From Saxidomus purpurata (taxonomy: Eukaryota; Mollusca; Bivalvia; Venerida; Veneridae), in assembly GCA_022818135.1 (NCBI GenBank), contig JAFMSR010000006.1:39342615-39406614 (forward strand): a DNA stretch of 64,000 nucleotides, in the 5' to 3' direction. Every line of letters begins with the position of its first letter. Within the stretch, counting starts at the first letter, position 1. The notes under the pieces are model-generated. The model made no database searches, was not told the DNA's origin, and saw only the letters and a list, made by a program, of their open reading frames with translations. The position numbers were made by a program, and so were the translations under genes. Shown here piece by piece: positions 34,721 through 60,966 of this stretch.

Positions 34721-35687
34721 TATGAATATATAGAAAACAAGACTGAACAGAGCCGGTTTTCCCATAACGTGGCAAAATTCATGTTCTGATTATGCCAAAC
34801 AAGTGGTCAGAGTTTGGCATACACTATGACCTAGTTCATCTTAAAATCGAAAGGTCAACATGACCTCACTCGATGAAGAATTCCAACATTTTTCTCGAAT
34901 TTGTTTCTAAATAGGTCATCTGTTACATCAATAATTTTTTTAAAAAGATTTGTTATGTGCTAAATAAGTGGATAGTATATTGCCGTAAATTACAAAGCCC
35001 CAAACCGAATATAAGTGGAACGTATGACTTAAGTTTTATGAAAATAGATACAGAGGTTTGGGAGATATAGTCAAATGAACTTTTATCCCAAGATTGACCT
35101 TGGCATTTTTCATCATGATCTGATTAACATTTGCCTCAAGTTTCATGAAAATACTTCAAAGAGTTGACATTTGACACTGTAATGAGACCTTGACCTTGAG
35201 CAGACAAGGTATGGGCAACAACTTTGCATGTAGAACTTTACATACCAGTCACAAAATACCAGAACATAACATTTAATTAAGTTTTAACTCTACCTGTGAT
35301 ATTGACCTTCTAGGAAGCCCCTTGAATGTTGTGGATGAAACATCCTTATGTGTAAATTGATTTTAAAATCGGTCGATGTATCTTAAAATTATAGCCCTGA
35401 CAATACTGACCTTCGATCGGTTGGGAACTAATAAAGAAACGTAAAATACGCTTCAATTTATTTATTGTATACCTTGTACACGCTGGGCCTACAGTTTACT
35501 AGTATGTACGATGCTTCACTTTCTCTTGGTCCGAAGCCGAGTAGCATGGACTCAAACGATAGGTCACTAACTATGACGAAAGGATAACTTTATAGATTTT
35601 GTAGAGTCTGGCATATTATTAAATTGTCATAGTAATTAGCTTTTAATAGGATTACTGATTATCTTATTTCTTGGATATTTATTGCAG
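34721..35687. other. Upstream flank or 5' intron of the cyclase gene
   Basis: Repeat-style sequence, then an acceptor, GGATATTTATTGCAG, ending at 35687. This implies at least one upstream exon of the cyclase gene, which I could not locate. No promoter is identifiable. Confidence 0.5.
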
Positions 35688-35702
35688 GGCTTAGGATATA
35701 TA

Positions 35703-48867
<13,165 letters not shown>

Positions 48868-49227
48868 ACGCAGGGAACAAGCTGACGACCAAGTTTTGTT
48901 AGGACACATTCAGATTCTAATTATAAAAATTAGAATGTAATAGACTGAACCTCGAGTATCTCTGGAGAAATGAAGCAGACTATCCTCACAATAATGGGGA
49001 TGATTTCACATGGTTATTTAAATGCTCCACTATTTTATCGACATCCAGTTTCATGTTTTAGTTTATTCGAATTTAATTTAGTTCGATTGCGAGGAAAGCC
49101 CCGTACCTTATTTAAACGCTCTCGAGCGCTCATTCCAGATGTCACCACATTTGCCAGAGAGAGGCAGCGAGTATTTTCATCGCTGCAAACCATTTACAGC
49201 TGGGTAGACTGAGTCACGTGTGGTTTA

Positions 49228-49310
49228 AGTGTCTTTGCCCAAGGACACACCTCGTGTTCCAGCTGGGAGTCGAACCCGGGACTACGTTACGGAGGCGAAC
49301 TTAAACACGA
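49228..49310 (-). repeat. tRNA-like / SINE-related segment
   Basis: The minus strand carries TCCCGGGTTCGACTCCCAGC, a good B box, followed by ACGAGGTGTGTCCTTGGGCA. This combination is frequent in invertebrate repeats. No A box or closed cloverleaf is seen, so it is not called a tRNA gene. Confidence 0.55.
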
Positions 49311-49693
49311 ATTCGGGCCCCGATGGTTATCATTAGGAAAACTAGTCTAAAATGTCTGACATTGCAATTATGATTCGTTTGCGCAAAATCAAGTTTTCGC
49401 GGACGACAAACTGCCACCTGTATTAAAAACAAAGCATATGATATTATGACCGGTTTGAAATTATTCGGAACACTTAATTTAAAAATGAAAAATAATTCAT
49501 TATGCCAGGCTAAATAAATGCTATCTGTAGCTTGTGAATTAACTTTATGACGCAATTTCTCTCCTTTTAATATTTAAAATTGGCTGCCAGCGATTCCAAT
49601 AAAAGCTACAATGACACCAGTCTTACAGACAAACAAAAATATCGGAAAACATTACTTAGTTTCTTCTTCATGGAAAAAAGGCTAAATTTTACG

Positions 49694-49800
49694 TACTACA
49701 TAACAATGCTACCTGTAGTTGAATGAATTATGATTCTTGTGCCCGGACTACATAACTGCTACCTGTAGTTGAATGAATTATGACTCTTATGCCGAGAGTG
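49694..49800. repeat. Tandem duplication of about 52 bp
   Basis: ACTACATAACAATGCTACCT and ACTACATAACTGCTACCTGT begin two units that share GTAGTTGAATGAATTATGA. Confidence 0.8.
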
Positions 49801-50269
49801 CACAACTGCTGAATATCATTATCAATTGAATGTTGTGATTCACAGGTAACAGCGGTCATGTGATTGGCACACAGGAGAAAACCTACGAACATTTAACTTT
49901 GATTAAACTTTGACCCCACTATCACAAAATTCTGTAAAGGGAAAATTAGTTTTCTGCAAATATGTGTTCGAGGTAACAAATCTTGCTAAATATGCCTATG
50001 AAATCATATGTAAAATGTTGAAGTTAATTTGTTTTTGTGTTTTTTGATAATAGGAAATAAGCAAGTAACCAATTATCTCAACATATCCATAAAATTTATG
50101 GTTTATCCATTTGTCCATATCAAAGACACTTAACGTGACAATATCTTATCTGGCCCGTAAAACAATTAAAAGATTAGACCATCTACGGTTTGACGGGGGT
50201 AATCTATAAAAGAGTTTGAAATTGCCTAGAAGAGAAAGTGCACAGACAAAGAACCGTAACACTAGCTAA
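49801..50269. other. Gene-free stretch
   Basis: Nothing recognisable as an exon, RNA gene or transposon end. Confidence 0.55.
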
Positions 50270-50580
50270 CCCTATTTTTTGAATTATACCCCGTTATGTA
50301 CAAAGTTTTTTCGGAGCATAACTCGGAAAGTATTAAACGGGTTAAGTTGATACCTAAAACATTGATATAGGACAATGAGATGGAGTGAAGAGACCAAAAA
50401 TCATAACTCTAGCTTAACTTCTTTGAAAATTATCTCCCTTTGTGGAATATGCATTTTCAGAGCATAACTCGATACATATGTGAGTGATTGAGTTAATATT
50501 TCCTACAGTGATTAGAGAACTAAGAACTACAACTCCAGTTGACCCATTTTTTAATCACCTCCCTTTATCTTATGTTATCT
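50270..50580 (+). repeat. Imperfect tandem repeat, unit about 150 bp
   Basis: AGCATAACTCGGAAA (50310) and AGCATAACTCGATAC (50460) are followed by similar GGTTAAGTTGATA / TGAGTTAATATT and ATCACCTCCCTTT-type segments. The style is that of bivalve interspersed repeats. Confidence 0.55.
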
Positions 50581-51040
50581 GAAACATAATTCCAAAATAA
50601 TGAAACAGAATTAAATGATATTAGACATATTTGTGATTCTATATTTATTTTTCATGCAAGTTATTTAAATCTTGTTATGTTTTCATTTAAAGTACAAAAC
50701 TTGTGTGATGGTGATCCCAAAATATTTGTTAGATGTATATCATCTCAAAACTTAGTCTTCTTCAGATCATGTGACATATTATTTAGCATTCATATTATCA
50801 TTAATGCTAAATAAATACCTTATGCTCCCATGATTACTATAAAATACTAATTAAGACCGCAATGGCTATTGTAAATGATGTCAAGAGCGCCGGTTGGGAA
50901 GTTCATAAAATTAATTGCTATTCGCAGTCATAATCGTGGTATACATCGAGATTGCAATTACGGATTTTTAGTTACATCATGGTCTGTTGGGATTTGTATC
51001 ATTATTATAGCATGACAATTTAAATTAAAACTGACATATA

Positions 51041-51219
51041 CAGTCAAACATGTGAACAAAGACCACTGTTGGGAAGCTACAAATGTGGCCTTTGTTTGCA
51101 TGTGGTCTTTATTAACAGGTTTGTCTACTATATATTAATACCGGGTGGTAACCTCCCTGCTGGTATTCATTCGCAGGGTGGTCTCTATTCGGATGTGGTC
51201 TTTAACATAGGTTTGACTG
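51041..51219 (-). mobile_element. TA-flanked MITE, family M2, copy 2 (179 bp)
   Basis: The ends CAGTCAAACATGTG and ATAGGTTTGACTG are inverted with TA on both sides. The reverse complement aligns over its full length with 21775-21953, with no net length change. Confidence 0.88.
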
Positions 51220-51221
51220 TA

Positions 51222-52186
51222 GATATATTGCATCTAAGGAAACGTTTTCCGAAGGATGTGGTATCTGAGGGAGCAATATGTTCTCCGCTTAATATCCATT
51301 AAAGAAATTAAAACACATAATTGATTGCAAATTTCTGAATTACATTTGTAGTTCAATATTCAATTTAGCTAAACAACAACGCCATTAGGAAAACACGTTC
51401 ATATCGACAACATTAAAATCGGTCATTTCTCATACAACTGGATGATTAAAGTAAAGAACAATGTAGCTTTATTTTATAATAAATCAAGTTAGCTTTTATC
51501 TCTTATCTATAAGAACAAGTCATTTTCAAATAGATACAAATTAATTAAGTCATCAAGGCTAATGGCCGGTTGAGATTCTGTCAGAACATCATTTATTCAT
51601 TGAATAAACACCTCCTAAGGCCACAAATGTAAGCTTCATGTACATGTAGATAGAACATTGACTTATTTATCCGGAGTGATTCTCCGTAAAAAAAGATCTT
51701 CTACGAATTCTGTTAAATACGTAACGAACTGGTCCAGTTTTTAAGGCCACATTTTAAAGCCTACATAAGCCTGTTGCTAAGGGATTATTTTCTTTTCGTA
51801 TCACAAATATCACAAACAAACCCACGTGCTCTTTTGTCCATTGGACACGTGATGTCCTTGTTTTAGTTTATTCTTTATATAAGTATCATCCCTGTAAATA
51901 TCATACAATACATACAATCTTCTAAAATCAATTTAAAATGACACGGCCACTTTATGATAGATAATAGAGTTACAAGAGACTGACACATAAAAGTTCATTA
52001 AAACACGACAAATATATTATAGTGCTTAACACTTGAGACTTTTTTGATTACAATACTTAATGTATGCATGAATCTCTACATAACTATAATCCATTCTAGT
52101 TGAAACTCAGAATAAAACTCTACCTTATTTTGTTATAAACATAATATTTTTGCTCTTAGCGTTAAAAACTCATGAGGGTCTTAGGG
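51222..52186. other. Gene-free stretch
   Basis: No exon. A segment near 51750-51860 (AAGCCTACATAAGCCTGTTG and GGACACGTGATGTCC) is reminiscent of 22480-22620. Confidence 0.5.
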
Positions 52187-52356
52187 AAATCAAAGCGCTG
52201 AAGGCACTGGAGGTGTCCTTTATACGATAATGGTGACCACTTCCCAAAGCATACAGATCTTAAATGGTATTGTAACATTGTAACAAGAGGACAGTGATGA
52301 TTCAATACTGCAGAGCTGCATTCTAGTTTGAATATGATTGCTCCATTGATGTACTA
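52187..52356 (+). repeat. Dispersed repeat family B, copy 2
   Basis: AAAGCGCTGAAGGCACTGGA, GGTGTCCTTTAT and GATGATTCAATACTGCAGA align with 6441-6612. Confidence 0.75.
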
Positions 52357-53339
52357 AATGTGAACACCCACGTTTAAGTGGGGGTACAATGACAGGATAT
52401 GACAAGTGTATATTACCAGCTTACCCATTCATATCAATATGAACTTCCGTGTCATTGACCAATCAAACAGCTGGCAATTTCATGGAAGGGTAATAAATAC
52501 ATCAATTATGGGATTAGCTAGAGTTATGGTTCTTGGTCACAGCACTCCCCTGATGGTGGGATTCAAGTATTAATTCAATCCCAGTGTTCAATAGTATCCA
52601 ACTTTTACTGACAAGGTTTTAATAGAAACGGAGATTATTTAAATAGTTAAGTTATCTAAATTACAGTTCTCCATATCCTAAATGTCTTCAATCATTGCAT
52701 GAAGTATCAAATCATGACGGCCCTAGTGGTCTGTAAATCAAACTGTCTTTACTGCAACATCATTTCACCCTAAATTTATAAATCCTGCCCTAGCTGAGTG
52801 GTGCTTACATAATATTGTACATCTTTTATGTATCTTTCTTGAATATTTCCTCCAAATATGAATCATACTTAAGTTTCTTATGATATATTAGAGTCTGCAT
52901 AGGACTGACGTACACTTGTATAAACCCAAAAACTGTGTTGAGCCGCCAGCTGTAAAAAGAGCCAAACTCCTTACCAAGTAGATAGGTAAAATAATACCGA
53001 ATTAGACCTATCACTAAATGTGATTATTAGTAATTAGTCAAGATGGAGTTATTCTTTTTCATTGCATTTCCTCTCATTGTGCTTGAGCATTGTATCAAGT
53101 TTTATTGAATTCTAACCAATAGTTTTCGAATTATGCCCCGGACAAGGAAAATGCAATAGGCTGATCGCCCGACCAACCACCGGATGACTCCTATATACCC
53201 CCTTAAATCGGTTTCGGGGGTATAAATATTAGATGTAACATGCATGTTGTACCACAGGAAAGTGGTCTCGATTTTTCTCAACAGCCAGTCATTAATAAAA
53301 AAGTTAAAAAAGTAAGCTTTTTACAGTAACTACAAAGGG
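52357..53339. other. Gene-free stretch
   Basis: No supported exon, RNA gene or transposon end. Confidence 0.55.
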
Positions 53340-53640
53340 AAGTAATTCTAAAAACAAGGGTAGCTCATGGTGGTAAACATTTATGCCATGTTTAATCAAA
53401 ATCCCTCCATGCAGAAATTCTCCGGACAAAGATATTGTTGGATTTAACAATTAACCTCTATGTGTGACCTTGATCCTAGACCTTGTTCATGCACATGATC
53501 CTTCGTTTCATGGTGGTGAACATTTGTGACAAGTAACATCAAAATCCCTTAAGCATGAAGAAGATATGCTCCAAACAAAGTCATTCTTGAATTTGACCTT
53601 TAACCTTTAAGAGAGTGACATTGTCCTTAGTGCCAGTATG
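53340..53640 (+). repeat. Interspersed 'TGACCTTGACC' repeat, copy 2
   Basis: TTAACCTCTATGTGTGACCT, CTAGACCTTGTTCATGCAC and TCATTCTTGAATTTGACCTT follow the module order of 3595-3990. Confidence 0.65.
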
Positions 53641-53730
53641 GCCGATATTATTGTAAACACTGGAACCGTCCATCACAGTCTTGGTCACTTCTTTGTTCCT
53701 CAATTAAAACACGTAAACGTCGGGTATGCA

Positions 53731-53835
53731 CATCTCACCACAGTCACCTTCTAATTGTGTTGAACACTTCAAAACTAAATTATGTCAGTTTCTCGAAGTG
53801 TTCAGCACAATCGGAAGGTGACTATGATTGAGACC
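53731..53835. repeat. Long hairpin-forming inverted repeat
   Basis: CACAGTCACCTTCTAATTGT then GTTGAACACTTC (to 53770) is mirrored from 53795 by GAAGTGTTCAGCACAATCGG then AAGGTGACTATG. Arms of about 40 bp surround a 24-base loop. It could be a minimal foldback element. Confidence 0.8.
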
Positions 53836-54739
53836 TGTGTAGTTCTATAATATTTTTATGTTGCCATAAGATATGCTATATTTTACTACAAAGCTAAACG
53901 GCTCTCATTATTTTCTAACTTTTTTCTGAGATCTACTTTTGTTTAGAGATTATTTTGATCACGTGATCCCCACCGTGTTTCATAAAAAGTAAACTGATAT
54001 ACATAATAATATTAGATAATTTGCCGCCGTACGTCACGTTCCATTACGCGTGACCTTTCTTGTTTGTTATGACATACATTGTTATTTACTGCACCTGACT
54101 AAGACGTACAATAAAGTCGAAACATGTTGTGCAAAACAGCGTAGTGATTAATGTTATTTCTTAGTAAGATGTTTCGAGAAATTCCAGCCAAAACATTCTC
54201 CCATGTTATTGCTCTCATTGTGAAATCTGTATGCAAAACTATCCATATTGTTCAAATGTCATTGCTGTAGTTTCGGAAACAAGAAAGGTCAAGGTCAGCC
54301 AAATGTCAAAGTTAAAATCAACAGGCAAAACATCGTCCAAATTTATTAATGAAGGCTTAAAATAGAAAGTAGGTCAGTAGGTCAAGTTCAGCTAAGTTAA
54401 AATGCATGCAAAACTGTATGCATGTTGTTCAAATTCCATTGCTATAGCTTAAAAAAACAAGAAAGAAGGTCAGTAGGTTAAGTAACCTTAAAATTAGTAA
54501 GGGTAATCTTCTGGTCAAGACAACCTATCTAGTTTGAAGATCAAAGGCCTAACTTTTCTCCAATTATTGAACATAATAGATCTGACCTTGATTTTTGACT
54601 TAGTAACCTACATGTTAATAGATGTCACTAACTGGTTTAGAGCAACCTGTTCATGAAGTCTGAGGATCCCATGCCCAATGGTTCTCGAGTTATTAAAAAT
54701 AATAGGTTTGACCATGCGCGTGGTCAGTTTTGACCCCTG
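53836..54739. other. Gene-free stretch of repeat-like DNA
   Basis: From 54230 the sequence has bivalve repeat style (ATGCAAAACTGTATGCATGT, GGTCAGTAGGTCAAGTTCAG). Near 54097, CTGACTAAGACG followed by AAGTCGAAACATG resembles a short retroelement-end motif. No gene. Confidence 0.5.
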
Positions 54740-55190
54740 GGTATTATGTGAACAACTTCATAGAGGACTACCAGACAATGCTTAAAGCTCTGCGCCACAC
54801 AGTTTTGGATAAAATGTTTGTTCAAGTTTTTCCTATACCTCTATATGAAGACAGGGGCTCCGAAGGCGTGGTCAATTTTAACCCAAGTGGTATGATTTGA
54901 ACAAACTTGGTAGAGGTCAATTGGACAATGTTACATTCCAAATATCTTGTCTATAGGCAGTGTGGTTTTTAAAAGTTTCCTTATATGAACCACTGTGAAA
55001 CAAGTGATACTCATACCCCTTGCGGTTTTGGAGAAGAAGATTTAAAATGTTTTCCCAATATAAACCAAGTTAAAACAAGGGACCCCTATCCTCCGCCGCC
55101 ACCCAATTTTGACCATGTGGTAAGATTTAAACTTGATAGAGGCCACTAGACAATGCTGCATACTAAATATATAAGCTCTAGACCTTGTAG
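54740..55190 (+). repeat. Dispersed repeat family C, copies in tandem
   Basis: Two or three consecutive versions: ATAGAGGACTACCAGACAAT (54760), TAGAGGTCAATTGGACAATG (54910) and TAGAGGCCACTAGACAATGC (55136), each followed by a CTCT/CCTTGTAG-type block. Confidence 0.7.
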
Positions 55191-55920
55191 TTTTTTCAGA
55201 ATATTTTTTTTAAGATTTCCCTATACCAAGTGACCCGCGGGCAAACTAGATAATTGTTATGTACATAATTTATTGTAATACCCATTCTTAATGTAATATG
55301 ATATGCATTATGGCATATAGCCACAGCCCTGGTTGTATCTTTCACGTGAATATTGTTAGGGATTCTGAGTATTAAAATAGCATTTGAACTGTAAGGTTGT
55401 TCCGTTATTTGTACACATACACAACAAATCTGGCGACAAACTTTCATTTCAAGGAATTTATCTTTATATTATGTGACAAATACGCGTCAAGTTCTGCATG
55501 TCGCACAAACTATGACCGCGGTGTTAATTGGAATTTTTAAGTCCATGAACATCATGAACATCGCACGAGGAATGCCTAGGACAGTACTTCATAGTGAATG
55601 AAAATCCTGACGAAAAGAAAGTGACAGCGTTGTTGACACGATTAGGTGAGGAACCCTGTGTATTGTTGCACAACCTCTTGGCTCCACAAAAGCCATCTGA
55701 AAATAATTTTGAGGAACTTTGTGCGTTACTGCGTGGACATTAATTTTGTCTCCCAAACCGCTAGTGATTGCGGAAAGGTTTCGCTTTCATAAACGAAATC
55801 AAAGTCTTGGAGAAAGTGTCAAGGACTACATGGCCTCCATACGAAAGTTGGCAGAGTTTTGTGATTTCAGTGCAAATTTGGGGGCTACTATACGAAATCG
55901 TTTTGTTTGTGGAATGAAAA

Positions 55921-56014
55921 AGGAGAAAAAAAAAAATATTTTTTTTTTTTTTTATATAAAAAAAAAAAAAAATATTAAATTTATATATAAAAAAAAAAAA
56001 AAATATATTTTTTG
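55921..56014. repeat. A/T homopolymer patchwork
   Basis: Alternating runs of 11-15 A or T with ATATA joints interrupt the retrotransposon gag remnant. The pattern may be real low-complexity DNA or an assembly or base-calling artefact. Confidence 0.8.
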
Positions 56015-56019
56015 GGGGC

Positions 56020-56325
56020 ACTTAAGATATTAAAAAATTTTCAAGTCAATATCATAAGTGGTTACTGAGATATGTGCATAATAGAACCTTGCATGCAAAA
56101 CTTTAACCAAATATTCAAAGTCAAACAAGGGCCATAATTTGTATCAAATTTATACAAGAGTTATCTGACTTGACTGTGTGACACCCCAAAAGACATTAAC
56201 AAAGTTAGTTTTTAAGTCAATATCATACGTGGGTGATAGTACCTAGCAGGCAAAACTATAACCAAAGCTGTAACGCCGACGCCGACGCCGACGCCGACGA
56301 CAAGTGACTGTAATAGCTCTCCATA
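56020..56325 (+). repeat. Interspersed repeat ending in a (GCCGAC)n tract
   Basis: It contains AAGTCAATATCATA twice, GCAAAACTTTAACCAA and TAACGCCGACGCCGACGCCG. This is a widespread molluscan non-coding repeat style (recalled). It lies between the gag and protease remnants as a nested insertion. Confidence 0.75.
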
Positions 56326-58400
56326 TTCTAGTCAATGGAAGTGGAAACTGGATCAGCCGTTACGTTGATCTCAAACAGAAGATTCAAATCTATATTTTGA
56401 ATGTTAATTAGTTTCCCCTGACTCTACGCTGAAATAGTATTCATGAGAGACAATTGGACAAGGAATGTGACTGTAGAATATAATGGACAAAGTAAGTGTG
56501 TCTTCATATTTGCGTTGTTAAGAAATAGACCAACATTGTTCGGTAGGGACTAGCTAAACATAGCTTACATAAGACTGACATGGATTATTCAACATCAGTT
56601 TAAAACAGGATGAATCTACAAGTATTAAATTAAAATGTGTTCTTTCGAAGAGTCAAGAATGTCTTCAGTGATGGTAGCGAAAAGTATAAAGACATATAGT
56701 CCAGACTTACGTTTAAACCCAACGCCAATCCAATATTCTTGAAAGCTAGAACTGTGATATTCTTACTCAAGCCAGGGTTAAGTCATAATTAGACAACATG
56801 GAACGCGGATGCACTATAAGTAAACTTAGTAAAGTGAGTACTAGTGAACGGGGAACACCTATTGACCAAGTTGTGAGGAAATACAGCCGCGTACATGTAC
56901 ATGTGGTGATAAATGACGATTCGATGACATATTCACTAATCTTTCACAAAGTCAAAAAATCATCAAAATTTACCTACGACAAGCATAACTCCAACTCCTT
57001 TGCGACGAAGCCACAAAGGAGATATTGACAATTAATGCCCATTAAGGATTATACAGAATGAACCGAATATTGTTTTGCTGTAGCCACAGGACCTGCCATT
57101 TGGCAATGAAGAACTGAACACATATTATAGGGATTATCCGGAGTGCATTGTATTCTGGGCAATATGTGTGTGTAGCAAGAAAAAAGGACAAAGACTTTAG
57201 CAAAACCTAGAGAACGTGCTGTCAAAACTAAATGAATATGGCTTAAAAGCAAAAAAGACACATGCGAACTCTTGAAGAACAGGATAACTTGATTATGGTC
57301 ACGGAATGGAGAAAGACGGAAACAAAATAGTAAAATAGAGTCTGTGTTTAATACACAAAGACCCCATGATGTTTCATCTCTACGGATATATCTTGACACT
57401 CTAAAAAACATCGGGTTTTAGCGTATATGACGATCTTTATCTTGGTTCGATCACAGTGTTAATTACAGAAGTACAAAGCGTTATACAAATGTCGATGGCT
57501 TATCATGGTTACCTGCACAAACCGCGTGATCAAAATAATAACGACGACGACGAAACGTTCTAAACTTCTCAAACAGTCCCACTCTAGGTTACTCCTACGT
57601 AAATAAGTCATGAGACTCAACGTGAGTCCCATGTATTTGAAAATGTAAAAGAAAAGAAAATTCCGACGCTCCGGAGCCTGTCTTTGAGGCCCAATGAATT
57701 CACTGCGGAGTTCTAATGTGGGACATAAGAGGCATATATCTGTGAAATTCCGAAAGTTTGTTATAATTACACATGAACCACTCAGGCATCGTAAAAATGA
57801 AAGCCCTAGCGAGAGGATATGATCGAGATATTGATTCGAGCAGTTTGTGAGAAGTTGCACATGTTGTCAAATGCAACAGAAAGCACCCGCTTATTTTAAC
57901 TTGTATCCCCGGGAATGGCAAAATTGAGGCCGAGAATGTAAACATGCAGATTGTGTAAGATCATTCCTTGGCATAATGTTTCTAGTTATAATAGACTCAC
58001 GTTGTTCCGATATAGTAGAAATGAAATCTACTACGACAGAAAGATCAGTTACAAAAAAAAACGATCTATATTCCCTAGAAACAGTTTACCCAAAGTATGC
58101 GTGTCTGAAAATGGTGAACAATTTTGTGCTGAAATATTTGTATAACGTACATAATATTTGTGAGAACGGTATTGAACGAGAGTTGCAAAACTCAGTACTA
58201 CCGGCGCTTATGAACGTTTGAACGGTCGATTAAAAAGCTTCGTTGAAATCAATGGAGGATCAAGAAAACGACTTGAATTTGAAAATGAATTTATTTTGTT
58301 TAGTTAAAATTGTGAAATTGCCATTGACTGATACGAGGAAATGAAGGACAAAAAGTATAAGCTCGTGATTACAGACATACGTCAAAATAATACAAGATTA

Positions 58401-59329
58401 CAGGATCCATAATTGATCGCAAATGTCAACTTATGTACGAAGTTGATATCGGCCTTAGTAATACCGGTATCTGGTTAAGACACGTTGATTAGGTACGCAA
58501 AACTGAAATTCAGCTTAATGATAAATCTCTTGAATTACATAAAAAGGTTCTCCTAATAAAAGTTCTCCTTTGGAAGTATCCGAGAGCCTATCCTGTTAAA
58601 AACTAGATTTGCAAAGCTCTGATTTAAGTGTCAAACAACCTGTGAATGACACCCTCTGAAAGACGGAAAAGCATCTGAACGTGAAGTAATGCACATTTAT
58701 CAAATTAGCATTACGACACTGATGTGAATAATAGCAATTAGAACTGTGCTGAAATAAAGTTGATTAAATGCTCCGTAGGATTGTACACCTAAGGACCTTT
58801 TTGACCTTAACTTAAAAACCAGGGCTGGGCTGGACCCAAGGTTATTGACCCGTGGACTCAATGATATGGACGCCTGAACGATAGTCATTACATCGTGGTT
58901 ACAAGTTTAAAGAGGTATAATTGTTTCTTGTGCTGGAATGACAATTATCAGTCAGTTATGACTGCAAGTGATATCTGCATCATTTACTCAACGTAGTCAC
59001 TATAATAATGATCTGTTTCAACATGTGCTCTCCGTCAGGACTAGGTCACACACTTGTAATGACTAATGATATACATGTATTAGAAAGGTAATATAGGTAT
59101 TGCCAGCATATACATGTTTGGTAAAATGTAATAGATAAAATTGAAAGCTGGATGGAAGTCCATGGATTACATTAATTTTAAGCAGTACAATTATGTATGT
59201 ATTTATGACAAAATGTCTTTATGGTGATAAAGTGGATGTCGAATACTTTTGTACTTAGGAAATAATCCGTTTTTTGAGAAGTTTTTTTAAAGGTTTTGTG
59301 ATATACATGTATGTCTATGTAAAACAAGC
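58401..59329. other. Gene-free stretch after the retrotransposon
   Basis: Further decayed 3' retrotransposon sequence may extend to about 58660, but no motif is clear. Nothing else is recognised. Confidence 0.5.
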
Positions 59330-59570
59330 CATCTAGTGGGCCAATATTGATTTGCTAAATACTAAATATCTAAACTGTAGACCTTGTGGCTTTAGAGAAG
59401 ATTTTTAAAGGTTTTCTTTGCGAGTCTATGTAGAACAAGTGACCCCCCTGGGATGGACCAATATTTACCATTGGGGTAAGATTTGAACAAACTTGGAAGA
59501 AGTCTACTAGACAGTGCCCCACACCAAAAATCAAAGCTCTGGGCCTTGTGGTTTTCAAAGATTTTCATAT
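59330..59570 (+). repeat. Dispersed repeat family C, further copies
   Basis: ACTAAATATCTAAACTGTAG, TTTGAACAAACTTGGAAGAA, GTCTACTAGACAGTGC and CAAAGCTCTGGGCCTTGTGG follow the family C order over about one and a half units. Confidence 0.75.
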
Positions 59571-60371
59571 TTTAAGCTCTGGTGGCCATGTTGTTAGTCA
59601 ACTGAAACAATTTGAACTTTAATAGAGAGCTTAATGCTAGGATGTATTTGGCCAAGTTTGATGATATGCAATGAAGTGGTTTATGAGTAAAAGTCATTTG
59701 AAGCAATTGTGGACTGACGAAAAAAACAACGTGGAATAGACTATACTAAAAGCCTAACCGGAGTAAACTTAATTGAGCTAATAATCTGTTCATACAGAGT
59801 GTGTTCACTCTGTAAATTACGTATCTATATAACATATCCAAGGGTTTTAATCAATGTTGTCCAATAATTTGACGCTGTATTGTCTATGATTTCATACATG
59901 GGACATAATATCTATGTATAACTGTATACTTGTTTACATTAACTAGAAATTATTATTAATTGCTGCTCTCAATTTTGATTCTTTCCAATGGGTTATGTGC
60001 AAATAACATAAACAGTATCTTGTCTCAATCTTTTTATACCTTTCATTCTAATATATATTTATACACCTAATTCTTTTCGTTCTATAACCATGTCCAGAAA
60101 GATATAGTACATGTTTCAGAAAGATATATACCATATTAATGACCAAACATAAACTTCTTCAACATAAGGTTACCTGCTTTCTATCAGGTACATGTTCTTT
60201 TGCGATACAAGTAGATGTACCTTTATATTCAGCACTACTTGAAAGCCTGTGACCATACAAAAACAGTCTTCCCTATCAGTACCTTCAGTGCTTTGATTCA
60301 AAGATGGATCATACCCCAAATAAGGTAATTCTCATTAAATTATATAACAAATGACAAAACATGTTAACATA
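59571..60371. other. Gene-free stretch
   Basis: No exon or repeat boundary recognised. Confidence 0.55.
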
Positions 60372-60889
60372 TTTATTTGACAGTAAAATTCAGAACAAAT
60401 ATCACAGTGATGCCTTCAAAATCATCAATAAATTTACAGTGGGTGTGAACAGTTACCAGCAAAGTAGAAGAAACTGTGTTCCTGTGTGCATAAAAGTGTC
60501 TGGCTTTTTGGTATAATACTATTTCATCTTTTTAAAATTTGAAGATGACAAAGCTGAGCTTATGGACCATGAAGGAAATCGGTGCAATCTCCATTATGGA
60601 ACACAAACCTGTATGTGAATACTTATTTGTACAAAGTGTTATTTTTCAAGGCTCCATCTAACAAAGACATTAATTTTATGAGATTGACCTAGGCTAATTT
60701 ATAATAATCAAAGGGTAATAATTTTTGGTGATATTTAGGTGATTTGGTCAGAAAGCAAGTAAGACCCAATTAAGCACTTCTGATACAAAACTGTTCGGCC
60801 TTAACAGATTAAATTCACTCAAACATTTTTAAAGACATTGATTTGCACAGATAATTTAAGCAATTTAAAATCCAACATATATTCAGAGG

Positions 60890-60966
60890 ATTATGTGACA
60901 CTCAGACAATTATGTGACACTCAGACAATTATGTGACACTGGGACATTTATGTGACACATGGGACA
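60890..60966. repeat. 19-bp tandem repeat (four units)
   Basis: ATTATGTGACACTCAGACA repeated four times with slight changes in the last two units. Confidence 0.9.

Larger units (their letters stand above)
55576..58400 (+). mobile_element. Decayed Ty3/Gypsy LTR retrotransposon (gag to integrase)
   Basis: Fragments occur in canonical order on one strand. Gag: DEKKVTALLTRLGEEP, then in another frame ERFRFHKRNQ and LAEFCDFS. Aspartic protease: ETGSAVTLIS at about 56340. Reverse transcriptase: ERGTPID and CFAVATGPA between about 56850 and 57110. Integrase zinc-finger and core remnants follow, including IMFLVIIDS and IEMKSTTTE at about 57970-58060. Stops and frameshifts break every domain, and a dispersed repeat plus low-complexity DNA is inserted between gag and protease. 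No LTRs were recognised. The copy cannot encode a working element. Confidence 0.82.
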
